64,000 nt of DNA from Phytophthora colocasiae. Its lineage: Eukaryota; Oomycota; Peronosporomycetes; Peronosporales; Peronosporaceae. Positions 49,701 through 60,448 of the stretch are shown here, one piece after another. Location of the stretch: the NCBI GenBank assembly GCA_018806915.1, contig JAGKQI010000049.1, positions 682,001 to 746,000 of the forward strand, written 5' to 3'. Position numbers and translations under genes: made by a program. Position 1 is the first letter of the stretch. Every line of letters starts with the position of its first letter. The notes beneath the pieces are model-generated. The model saw nothing but the letters and a program-made list of their open reading frames with translations. It did no database searches and was not told where the DNA came from.

Positions 49701-51413
49701 ACTAAGCTACTGGAGTACGAATACTCAATCGAGCACATTGAAGGTGCCAACAATCTCTGGGCTGATCTCATGTCGAGGTGGGGAGGACAACCAGAACGTA
49801 CAGCGTTTCGCAGCGGGATCAGACGTGTCACAACAAGAAAACGTAAACGTGAGGAATCTTCTAATGACACTGCGAGGGACGTGTCTGATGGCCAAGGTGC
49901 TTTGCACTGCCCACGTCCACTTGACTCTGCTGGTTTTGAGTGGCCCAGTATCAGTGACATCGCTGCAGCCCAGCGCAACTGTCGTGCACCGAAGTCGGCA
50001 CAACTTGGCAGTGATGATATTTTCCGAGTGGTAAATAAGATTTGGATACCGGAGAGTGCTACAGAACTATTGCAACGGCTGATGATTATCGTTCACTGCG
50101 GGGCGAACGGACACCGCGGAATGCGCGTCATGGCCAACCACATTCACTCGTGCGCACATTTTGCCAACAGTGTCTCCTATGCCTACACGTCAAAGGCGAT
50201 GAGATTATTCCGAGGTCTTTCAGCGAGACGCACCATACCTTTGAGAGAAATGCAAACCTGCACTGGGACTTTCTCACGCTTGGTAAGTCGTATGGCACGA
50301 CGCGATATGTACTCGTTTTGAAAGATGAAGCAGCCCACTTTGTCGAATTGGTTCCCTGTGACGGACCGACATCTGAGGTTGCAGCAGCAGTCATTTTGGA
50401 TTCGAATAGTAGGTTTGGCATACCTACGCTGTGAATCAGTGACTCCTGTTCGCACTTTACAAGCAAGGTGGTGACCTATTTTGAATCGACGACTAAAAGC
50501 TCAGTAAAAAATTATTTTGGCTTACACACCGTGGAAAAATGGAAGTGTTGAACGTGTGAACAGAGATATTCTACAAGTTTTGAAAGCTCTGATTCTGGAA
50601 TTTTGGGTTAGTGCTGCAGACTGGCCGTACCTTTTGCCTCTGGTACAGACTAGTTTGAACCATTCCCCGGTGCAATCATTGTCTAACAAAGCACCTATTG
50701 AACTTTTTAACGGTCTGCCTTGCCCGAGCACTTTGGACACAGTGCTGCTACCAGGGGGGAAGGGGCAGGTTGCGTCGCTCCCTGAGCAACGACCAGACCT
50801 GGACACAAAGTTAGCCCAGCTGCGTAGCATCCAGAAGATGCATAAAGCTGTGGAGGCTGAACGAAAACGCCAACCACAGCGGTATCGAAAAAGGCAACAC
50901 TATGAACGAGCAGTGAATTTTTCTATTGGAGATTACGTGCTTCGGTCCAGAGTGGACGAAAAGCTGCATGCCAACAAACTATGGATAACTTGGGTTGGTC
51001 CATTTAAAGTGGTCGCGGCAACTGACTACTATTTCACTGTGGAGCACCTCGTCACAGGAAAAACAGCTAACGTACACCCATCGCGTTTGAAGTACTACGC
51101 TGACAGCTCTTTAAATGTGACAACTGAGCTTATCGACCACATCTCTTCGCAAGGCACTTTGCTTGCTGTGGACGCTCTGGTAGAACATCTGTTCAACACC
51201 ACTTCAAAGGCATACGAAGTCAAGGTAAAGTGGCAAGGACCCGAAGAGATTGAAGATTCCTGGAAGCCACTGAAGAACTTGAGCGAAGATGTTCCACAGC
51301 TGCTGCAAAACTACGTTACCCAAGCGAATGACCTCCGACTTGCAATGACCCGTACTATTGATAGCAAGCGTTCGCGGGGCCGTACAAGGCGTGTGGAGCC
51401 CACCACGCCCTGA
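49578..51413 (+). pseudogene. Gypsy-C integrase and chromodomain
   Basis: 50070-50200 gives the zinc-binding part (IIVHCGANGHRGMRVMANHI; the CxxC half is in a shifted frame, CQQCLLCLHVKG). Core: LHWDFLTLGKSYGTTRYVLV (first D) and ENGSVERVNRD-like KNGSVERVNRDILQVLKAL (E). The segment holding the second D near 50440-50520 is disrupted. The C-terminus LWITWVGPFKVVAATDYYFT and HPSRLKYYAD is followed by a chromodomain, VDALVEHLFNTTSKAYEVKV then KWQGPEEIEDSWKPLKNL. The stop is at 51411-51413, 346 bp before the right LTR. Confidence 0.85.
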
Positions 51414-51759
51414 TCCTTTTCGACTGCATGATGATCTTTGATGGGTTTGGTGCATTTGACATCGCTTCAAGCATCGCCACAATGGCAACGTGTGCAAGTG
51501 GAGTAGATGCAAGTGCAACCGAAGTTTCGGCTTCAGAACGTGAATATTGGGAGCGCTGCAGTATTTTGTGTGTGCAACGCAGTCTCATTGGGCAATATTT
51601 ATTTTGGAGCATTTGGTTGGTTGAAATCCAATCCTGGTGATTTGATGCAAATCATTTGAAACCAGTTGAAGTGGCGCAGTGTCTCTACTCCGGAAATGTG
51701 ACGCGACTGACCCGATCACGAGCACAGTATCAGTTTGACTGGAAAGCTTGGGGAGGCAG
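51414..51759. other. Gypsy-C 3' untranslated region with polypurine tract
   Basis: No ORF of note. GGAAAGCTTGGGGAGGCAG ends directly at the right LTR and is the likely plus-strand primer. Confidence 0.6.
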
Positions 51760-52068
51760 TGTGGCGACGCCACGGCAACCATGATTGCGGGCTTGCATTG
51801 GAGCCAGCTTCCCACCAGCAACTGGAGTTTGGATAGCAGTGCCAAGACTCCAGCAGATAGCAGATCCCGTACTGCTATCTGTACCCGGCTTCGGCAAGGA
51901 GCAGAAGTTTTGGCTTACGCCACGAGATGCTCTCCCTGGACTGCCTGATGGCAGGCGAGAGCACACCAGTTTAGGAATCACTATTGCTTTTGCATTAAGA
52001 TCAATACACCTTGGTCTTTGCGGGAGTTCCAGCTCCCAAACAGTGTTTTCGAGTTTGGGAACGGCGCA
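51760..52068 (+). repeat. Gypsy-C 3' LTR
   Basis: 309 bp, five substitutions from the 5' LTR, followed by GAGGG. Confidence 0.95.
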
Positions 52069-52073
52069 GAGGG

Positions 52074-52368
52074 TGTCGGGTCTGCCGGATACCTCTAACC
52101 AAGCCTCGGGCTAGCTTTTGAGGATCCGCGCTCGTGAGGTTTTTTGACGAGCAAGGATATTGGACGAGCCGCACTCGTCGAGGTTTTAGATATCGTAGTC
52201 ATTATCGATTTCGAGGGGGGAGCACGCCAAAGTGAACCCATTTTTGCTCGTTCTGCTCATTCTTCACCGATCTAATTTGCTAAAAACAATGATTTATTTT
52301 ACTGGCTATTAATCTACTGCAAATTTTGCGATCTTAAAGCGTTATTTCCCTCCCCTCCGTGAAGAACG
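52074..52368. other. Intergenic after Gypsy-C
   Basis: Short inverted/direct motifs around GACGAGC (52130-52175). No gene. Confidence 0.4.
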
Positions 52369-54260
52369 ATGGCGCTCACTCGCTCGCAAGCTGCTTCTCT
52401 AGCCAAAGCCCAAGCTGCTGCCGACACTGCAGCTCAAACCAATGATCACCCTGCCGAAGCCACTGCGCTTGTCCCTCACATCAACCTAGCGCAATCACCA
52501 GTGTTCGAACTCACTCCAATTGCGACCTAGCACGTGATGAATCTTGCGCAGCACTTCATTGCCCAGACGTAAGCCCTTGCTGATGAACAAGCTATGTTTC
52601 AGTACAGGCAGCGAGGCGAAGCTGACGCCCAAAACGCAGCACTAATGGCTGTCCAAGCATCGACAGCATCAAGTGTCAACCAACTGACTGAGCAGCAGCG
52701 ATCGGTTGCCCACCAGCTTAGCGAAGCACTGACGGCGACGCACAGTGAACTGGCTAACCAATTTCAACGGAAGGAGAGAGAATATTGCAGATCGAGAAAT
52801 ACGTCAACGGGAAAATTGATGGTGCACTGCAAGAAGTGCAGGAAACTCGTAGAGAAATTGTGTCGCAGACGGATGGCGCCCGACGGCTCTTGAAGGAGTT
52901 TAAACATGCAGTCGCTAACAATCAAGATTTCGTCGTCGCCCACATTCGCCAAGTTGTTGACCACCCTGCACCTAGATTCTTGTGGTCTGGACGCTACCCA
53001 AGTGCTCCGAATGGTGGAGGACGCAGTGACTGCCGCTCTTGCCGGATCTAAAGTTATGTTTGACGCAGACCTCTAACGTATGCGCAGCGAAATTCACCAG
53101 GAGGTCAAGGCTAAAATTGACGAACCAGTTCGATGTCAAAGAGCTCACAACGCAGGAAGTGCACCACTTGGAGTCCCGTTTGCAGAACGCGGTTACGACC
53201 GCCCAATCGGAACTGAATCTGCAAATGCAGCGGCACGCTGATGCTACGTTTGTTCTACGTGACAAGCTACGGAAGCAGCAAGTGCGTTCCAAGCATCAAT
53301 CGGAACAAGTTGATCCAACAAAACTAAAGACTTCTATCCGGGAGGTGTTGCGTAGCAATCCAGACTCGGTGGGACCTGGACAACTTGAACATCAGACGCC
53401 AGCCAACGGTACTGAGCCCAAAACGTTTGATCAAATTAACGCTACAATTGAACGCAGTGTTGGGCATTGGTGCTGCGGCTACCACAATTGGTAACGCAAT
53501 AAGTGGGGGGATACGCGGCTTATCAAGACCCTCATCTATGAGGAACCACTGCAACAGTAGCGACTCAGATGACGACGTTAGTATGGACGAAGAAGATCGC
53601 CAATTTGAAAAACGGATGCAAGACGCGTGGAGAAAAACTTACCTCAGCGGTAAGTCTGGAAACACCGATGCGGCTAGCGATCGCAAGAACGCTCAAAGTG
53701 ACAAAGAGGGAGAGAAGTCAATTGTTCCGGCTCCACGTGGCGTGTTTTCCCAAACTAAACTACCGATTGAAGACGTTACCACTACTAATCGTAACTTTCG
53801 TTACGGAGCCGGATTTCAGTCTGGTGTGCTATTCGGGGTACCGCCATCATCTCCCCAAACTGGTATTCTCGTCCGTCAACATACCCACCCGACCCTGAGT
53901 GACCAAGAAGTTCTCGCTAGGGTTCCGCCGTCGCCGCTTCACCAAATGCAAAGCCGGGGTAATGAGCTGCAGCAGCTAAGGCGAGTTCAGTCCCGAAACA
54001 ATGAAAAGCGTAGCCCTTCGGTACGTCCACAAATTCAATCAATGGAACACCACCGCAAGACCCAGTCCCCGTCACCATCAAGACCCCGCAAAGTCCAGTA
54101 CCAGTCCAAGCCCGCTCGATCGCACTCAAGACCCCTCAACGGCCAGCTCCAATACAAGCCAGCTCGGTCGAACGACATTCAACAGCTAGTTGAAGGACTC
54201 CAGCGAGAAGTGGCGAGACGAGCGAAGTTGGCAGCACAGCGGTATTCGGCAAAGAAATGA
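52369..54260 (+). pseudogene. Coiled-coil, Gag-like or unknown ORF, broken
   Basis: From the ATG at 52369 (MALTRSQAASLAKAQAAADT, a style seen in oomycete retroelement Gags) the frame is stopped at TAG 52528 and TAA 52570. It continues as Ala/Gln-rich coiled coil (QSTASSVNQLTEQQ-like, QLSEALTATHSELANQFQRK). Other frames follow: KYVNGKIDGALQEVQETRRE, HHLESRLQNAVTTAQSELNL. A last long frame (to 54260) begins LGIGAAATTIGNAISGGIRG and becomes Ser/Arg/Pro-rich, ending QQLVEGLQREVARRAKLAAQ. No zinc knuckle or pol follows. It is probably a non-autonomous or orphan Gag-like gene; the identity is uncertain. Confidence 0.45.
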
Positions 54261-54665
54261 AACATTGTTTACGGAGCGAGTCACTCCGAGGGACTACATA
54301 TTTCGCGAGGACCCAGCATGAAACTCTCAACAGTGCGTATTTGTGATCAGGTACGCATCCGTGAAGTCAGGGAGTTGTAAAACTGATACTAAACTATTTT
54401 ACTTGCATGAATTGACTATAGGCAAGAACCACCGCCACATTATATGTAAACGTTGCGGAATATTGTTTCCATTTAATTGTCGGAGTTGCTTTAACATGCA
54501 GCAGGAAGGTCAACAACGCCATCAACGAGTACAAGAACGAGCATCCTGTTTAGAGCGACGGTAGCGGCGCACCGAACCTGCCGCATCGTTTCCACTTTTC
54601 CTAGCAGCCTCTTGTGGAGATGTTGATAAGTCATTCGACCAAAATGATGGCTACTCTCATCTATC
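54261..54665. other. Intergenic
   Basis: No supported gene. Confidence 0.4.
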
Positions 54666-57600
54666 ATGAGAGACAATAGGGCGGAGGATAGCAGTAGCTC
54701 TGCTTCACGAGATGCAATGGCAGTTGGTGGAGTTGGAATGCCAGCTGGGAAGGTATATTCTTGCCGCTTTGAGCACACACTTGCCTTCGTGATGACAATG
54801 CAAGACGAGGTGAAAGCTGTGTATTTTGAGATCACTGTTATCGATTGGAGTGCTGGCAGCAGCATGAGAGGTTCACTTGAGCTCGGGTTTTCTCCACCAT
54901 CCTTCCCACTGGAAGGTGTGTTAGCGGGCGGTAGCGCAGACTGTTCTCGATCGTACTTGTTTACACCAGCAAATGGTCAAGTGGAACGAGCCCACCGGAG
55001 CTCGTGCTGGTGATGTCTTTGGCTGCGGATTACGTCTCGACACACAAGATATTTCTTCACCAAGAATGGACAGCTTTTAGGCACAGCCTTATCGAGTATT
55101 TCGCGTCCTCAGCAACTTCACCCGACCATGTCTTTCAATGCAGATTGTAAACTACTTGCCAATTTGGGAGCTACTGCAACAGCGTATATAAAGAACGCTA
55201 ACTTCAGTTACCGGTTCCATTCGTTTGACTGTGACAATCTAATGAGTGCTTTTCGAGAGGTTGAGCCGCTAAGTCGAGTTTACGGTGTGATGAAGGCTCT
55301 AATGGACCCGGCAAGAACAGGAGAACTGAGAACTCGCGATGCGTCAAGCGAAGAATCAAGTAACACTGCTATTGTGGCACAGTTGCCGGACGAATTCATG
55401 CTTTCTGCTGATAATTTCCTGTCGGATATCTCGGAAGATGTGTGTATCCGTGTGGACCATCCTCATGATCTGGAGCTTCAAGAAGCACTTGCGAGTATCC
55501 CATTAGCGGCAAGTATTCGGGTGCGTCAGGCTCCTTAAAGTGAGACGGCTAGTTCTCACTGCCTACAATTTCTGGAAGTAGTGACGCTGGGGCTGGTAAT
55601 GCGACTACTGGGGAAAGTGAAGCCGAGGTGCGAGCATTTACTGGCGCCTGCGGAGGATATGGTGTCACTATTGATGGGAGATAACTTCGAGTGGTGGTTC
55701 CCAGACCAGTCGATCTTCCAATGCTGTGTGGATCGTGTATGGAAGGGCCCCTACCTAAAGATTGATAACCGATTTTCACTAGTGCGTGATAAGGGCTGGC
55801 AGACAGCTATTGGAGTGACACGTTTCGATGGAGAAGTGCACACTTGGGAGGTGCGCACCACTTTTGTGACCGCAATTTTTAAAATCTTCTTGGGAATTGG
55901 GGGTACAAAACTTGAAGGAACGTTTCCCTGTCTCTTGCGTTGTATAACTAGCGCATTGGAAGTCACCGGGTCGAAGATGGAGGACTAGAGCCAGGAAGTG
56001 GTCTACCAAGTGGAGGAGATTCGTACTATAGCGAAGAAGAAGAGGATCTTGGAGGCTTCGTAGGCGGAGAGGAAGGCGGAGGTGTGGGCTGTAGCGTTCA
56101 CAGCCGTTCCGGAATTCTCAGTAACTCGACGTCGACTTGTGCGACTAAGTACGGCCCCAAGTTGGTTCGTTTACACGCCTCGCAGCAGATATTTACTCCA
56201 GCACATGATCGAGCGCTTGTCCCGCTAGTAAACGAGATATGTAAGTCCCGAGCGGAGCCATTACTGAGTTGTGGTCCTCTTCGCATGACTCCAGAACAAT
56301 TAGCACCGTCAGAAGAGGGAATCCACGCTTTCCCAGTTCTACAAGGACAAACTCTAAAATCGAGAAGGCTTTGAAGGAGCTTCTTGACCGGCGCTCAGAA
56401 TCTCAAGTACTTACGATCTTACAAGATGCACTCGAAGACGAGAACGTCGACGTAGAGAACGTCATCGTAGAAAATGACACCGTGGATAGTATTGACGGAC
56501 AGTTGGACACGAACGGTGCTGGAACTGTTAAAGATGAAAAGCCGGAGCTAGCACAAGCCCCGAGTTTATCTGGTAGGCTGAAGCGCAGACTCACCGCAGT
56601 TAATGCTGTCGCGGAGCCGATGGAATGGCAAGAATACGTGAAGGTCGGCTGTCTCGACGTTGGATGTCAAACCAGTTTCGAAAACGAACTGGAATCCCCT
56701 GATATCTTCAGCCCGTTGGAAGTATTTCATGATACAACTTCAGCTCGTCGTGAAAGTTCCCATGCATCGTCACCACCGACTAAAATTGCTCCACTAACGC
56801 TGAATGCTCTACTTGGTAAACACGCAATGGGTGCTAGCGGTGCTGGAGGAGCTAAGAACAAGAAGGAGAAATACCATAAGATTAACAGTGTGGCTGTGCC
56901 TCGTGCCATCTCTGGGCTCATCACGTCGTGGCGTATGAATACCGACCAGCTCATTCAGTTTGCGAAGAAGTCACTCGCAAATGTGCTCAAGATCATCGCA
57001 GACCCCTACAGTGAGTTGTTAACAGCAACACGTCGCAAGGCTCAACAGCAGCGGCTGCCTTACGCTACGCCACGAGGCAGTGGGAGGATCCTATCGCTCT
57101 CTCAGATCGTGTACCAGTCTTTCCTTCACAGTTACGGACTACCGGGCATCGCGGACATGCACCTGGCATTTTCGTGCGCAATGGAGACGTATCGCGCTCA
57201 GCATCTGCGGGTCGAGCACTTTGCACGATTCTGCTTTGATGAAGTGCCCAAGGCGGAGCTCACGAACTACTTGGAATTTCTCGAGTGTCTCGTCCCTGAC
57301 AATGTCGAGCCACCCAGCAACGTCATCGTCTGCGAATGGCGTTACACCTAGTAGTGGCAACTCTCGTATGACCCAGAATACTCCTCCTGTCGCCTCGAAG
57401 AGGTCTCGTTTTGTACCTCGGGTCAGCGTTCCGGACAAGGAGAACTGGCTGATTTCGGTCGAGCGAGCGCAGGAGATCGCGCAGCTCTGCTTTCGAGACA
57501 TGCGCAAGTCAAATGTAGTTGCGTTCTGTGAACATTTGGCGGTGATTGCAACTCAGGGCACGTCAACTGCCCTATTACCGAGTACAACGCCAGTAGATAC

Positions 57601-57929
57601 AACCAACGGAGAACTAGTGCTCAATGTTGACCACCTGTTGCAACTGGTGATAGACGAGTGGAAACTCGAACAAGTGCGACGAGAGCGCCACCTCCTCGAC
57701 GCGTTCCGAGCTGGAGACGTGAATGGTGACGGGCAATTGACTTCCGCCGAGTTTGCACAGATTGTGCTGTCGATTGATGCGTCTCGGGTGATATTCTGCT
57801 CATGTACAGCGATACCCTGCGGCGTACCCAGTGCGATCAGCTGAAACCGGAGGTGTTCCTACAAGTAGCTCGTGAGCATGAGTTGGATCGTGTGGTGTGG
57901 CAGGGTGACGGAGATTTATTCGAGCTCTA
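54666..57929 (+). pseudogene. SPRY-domain and EF-hand protein gene, broken by single-base indels
   Basis: Successive frames give one protein. The first SPRY domain reads KAVYFEITVIDW, RGSLELGFSPPSFPLEGVLA, SRSYLFTPANGQV, (shift) EPTGARAGDVFGCGLRLDTQ, (shift) FTKNGQLLGTA, PTMSFNADCKLLANLGAT. A second SPRY-like part is at 55740-55900 (NRFSLVRDKGWQTAIGVTRF, VHTWEVR). A long frame 56269-57351 has LKVGCLDVGCQTSF-type and SLSQIVYQSFLHSYGLPGIA segments. After a shift comes an EF-hand loop DVNGDGQLTSAE (57715-57750) with all Ca2+ ligands. After one more shift the frame ends at TAG 57929 (LKPEVFLQVAREHEL). At least five single-base shifts occur. It is a large host-type gene; the broken state may be real or assembly error. 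Exact function unknown; a cytoskeletal/ciliary scaffold or ubiquitin-ligase adaptor are options. Confidence 0.65.
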
Positions 57930-58180
57930 GATGTCTTTCCTGTTGACATCCGGTAAAGATTTTTACCTGACGTCCTACAGGTTTCGTCCGCCAGACACGC
58001 CCACCGGGTTGTGAGCTTGTTGTTTTCGTCACGGTACTCGACCCTTACACCCCACTTGAAGATGTAGGACGTTTCGCTCTCCGTCGGAGGTATCACTCGA
58101 AAAGGCCCGATTGACTGGAAGTTTGCGATGGCTTGCTTCACCGCAGCCGGTGGCTTTAACGCAGACTGAAGTTGCGCCAT
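57880..58180 (-). pseudogene. BED-type zinc finger fragment (hAT-like)
   Basis: The ATG at 58180 starts MAQLQSALKPPAAVKQAIAN. Then come FKWGVRVEYRDENNKLTTRW, ACLADETCRTSGK and a His-rich stretch (INLRHPATPH), the layout of BED-like fingers at the start of oomycete hAT transposases (WACL..C.....H...H). Its tail overlaps antisense with the end of the SPRY/EF-hand gene, so the true end is unclear and no transposase body follows. Confidence 0.4.
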
Positions 58181-58840
58181 AATACCACCAAAGATTCTGG
58201 GACTTTGTCCGAACTAGACCGCAGCAGATGCCTCCAGCAGGAATTCAGGGGTCGGCAGCACTTCTCACGCGTCTTGGTGGTAGCTCCTGGCGTAGTGATG
58301 AACCTCGGGGCAGGTGTCGGTTGTAGTGGCTCGTCCAGAACTTGAATGTCAACCGCAACACTGGATTTCGATGCCTAAAGATGTAGTTCCTGCCGAAACA
58401 GGAGTCTAGCTGGATCACGGCCGTCGGTGGAGTACGAACGCTGGTACTTAGCCCTAGTGTGAAGAAATCTTACAATGGCAGCGACGATCTAAGATCGCAA
58501 TGTAAAATTTCAATTTGATTTTCTACCAATCGCATAAACTTAGAACGAGCATGGTCCCAGTCTAATGGGTACAGGAATGAGCTCGAACGAGCATTCGAGT
58601 CAGCACGCTCGTTGCTCGCGAACTTAATGCGCACGAGCGGACATTTCGAAGATCTCAAGATCGCACACTTAACGACGAGCGGCGAAGTTCGCAATTTCGA
58701 GCTCACCTAACCTCTGATGTCTTTGAAGACTACTTGCTTGAGGGTCGCAGGAATCTTCCTGTCAAGAGTCGAGTCCTGCGACGGTTCAAGAAGAGAAGCT
58801 TTTGAGTGTTTATTGTACAGATCGGACGCTCAAGACAACA
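58181..58840. other. Intergenic; RSP4/6 gene upstream region
   Basis: Short frames only. No initiator consensus was found near 58841. Confidence 0.35.
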
Positions 58841-60300
58841 ATGACAACACTGGAGGAAGCCAAGGCCTTTTTGAAGAAAGAGTCGGCCGATGGGACCAAC
58901 TTGTACGACCATCTGGGTGACGTACTGCTGAAGATCATCGTGGAGCGTCCAGAGAACCTGCACGAGACGTTTGAAAACATTTCGACGTTGGTCAAACAGC
59001 AGCGTTATTTAGCTCCTCAACAACCCCCGACTGTCGAGGGCAGCTATCAAGCATCAAGAAGCAAGCAGTACGCGGTCATTTTGCTTCTTTCCCTATGCAG
59101 TGTTGTTGATTTTTTCATGATTGACTGTAGCAAACACATCAAGAAAGCTGGTGTAATGTGGCACTGGAACTGCTCAAGCTCCAGTCAGAGGACGAAGCAC
59201 CACCTGAACCTGTCACTGGGGTAGCAGATTTACTGGATGAGGCGAATATGTTCGAGTGGGCTGGACTGGGCTTCTCCAAGGGCGAGACGTTTCGACTGTC
59301 GTTGGCACTTCAACGCCTCGCACAGACCAATGGAACAGTGAATATGCGCTTCTGGGGCAAAATTCTAGGCCGGGGAGCAGATTACTACATCGCGGAAGGA
59401 GAACTACCTACAGCTTACGAACCCGAAGACCTGGAAGCTGAAGAAGGTGCAACAGGCGTGAACAAGCTGACATACTGGGCGATGAAAGACAACGGAGCAT
59501 ACCAGTGGGTTCAATTTCCTCCTGTACGCTGCGAACAGATTTTGGCGTGTCGACAGCTGCGTCGCTATGTTCGAGGAGATTTGGAAGCTCCAGTTCTAGG
59601 ATATCCACCTTTTCCTGGGCTCGAAAAGAATTATTTACGAGCTCAGATTGCGCGTATCTCCGCTGGAACGGTGTTATGTCCTGCTGGGTATTTTCAAATG
59701 ACGGAGGAAGGAGATATCGCACCTGCCGAGGAGCTGGAGATCAAGACAACAGCTGAATTGGTGGACTTAGGGAGCTGGACGCACTTCACGAAGGAGATCA
59801 ATGCTCGCTACGGTCGAATGACGCCCATGCCACCTCTAATAAACGCTGATGGAGAAGAAGAACCTCGAGAAGGAGAAGAATTTGCACCTCCACTACGAAC
59901 TTTAAGCGAGGACAAACCCCTATCATGGCGAATGGACAGACTGCCAGCTGCAGTTGGCGAAGTTGCCATCGTTCATAGTCTTGTGTGGCCTGGAGCTGTG
60001 AGCATCGCAGTTGGCAAGAAGTTCCTGAACGTTTATGTTGGAAATGGTGTCAAATTCCTCTCGGAATCATTCCAACTTCCTCCTCCGCAGCGACTGCAGT
60101 CTTACAGTGGCGTTGGCTTAACCCCCCCCGCACTCGCATCAATTTTGGGACCCTGTCCACACCCACACATGTTGTATATACTACATGTTAAAACCATGCA
60201 ACACTTTCAATTTGTATTGATTACCATAAGTACGATGCCTTTTTCTGAGATGCGGGAAGCTGGCTCGATTCGTACGGCTGTACTATGTAGTAGCATGTAG
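58841..60300 (+). CDS. RSPH4A: Radial spoke head protein (RSP4/6 family)
   Basis: Exon 1 from the ATG at 58841 reads EEAKAFLKKESADGTNLYDH and ERPENLHETFENISTLVKQQ, the N-terminal helix pair of RSPH4A/6A. An intron of about 100 bp ends at CTGTAG (59130). Exon 2 gives DEANMFEWAGLGFSKGETFR, MRFWGKILGRGADYYIAEGE, NKLTYWAMKDNGAYQWVQFP, YLRAQIARISAGTVLCPAGY, WPGAVSIAVGKKFLNVYVGN, covering the whole Radial_spoke domain. The protein sits in the spoke head of motile 9+2 flagella, matching an organism with zoospores. The exact donor is uncertain (a phase-0 GTCGAG at about 59033 or GTACGC at 59077). The usual acidic C-terminal tail is replaced after about 60110 by low-quality sequence, so the 3' end may be damaged. 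Confidence 0.85.
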
Positions 60301-60448
60301 TAAAAGACACCACCGTCAGAACTCATATTTTCAACAGGAAGTATATACAACGCGCTAGATTGACCTTTTTATTAGGAACCGAGTAAAGTGCAAACGACTA
60401 TGTCATTGATTGCTTCGTGCAATACGGCGAAGCCCACTATCGTACCAA
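60301..60448. other. Gap between convergent RSP4/6 and PiggyBac genes
   Basis: Likely 3' ends of both transcripts; nothing else seen. Confidence 0.4.

Larger units (their letters stand above)
46453..52068 (+). mobile_element. Gypsy-C: full-length chromodomain Ty3/Gypsy element with GAGGG duplication
   Basis: LTRs of 309 bp (46453-46761 and 51760-52068) start TGTGGCGACG and end ACGGCRCA. They are flanked by the 5-bp target duplication GAGGG (46448-46452, 52069-52073). A purine-rich tract GGAAAGCTTGGGGAGGCAG precedes the right LTR. Gag, knuckle, protease, RT, RNase H, integrase and chromodomain lie between on the plus strand. The LTRs differ at 5 of 309 sites with no indel, yet the coding region has at least four frame breaks. 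Confidence 0.95.
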
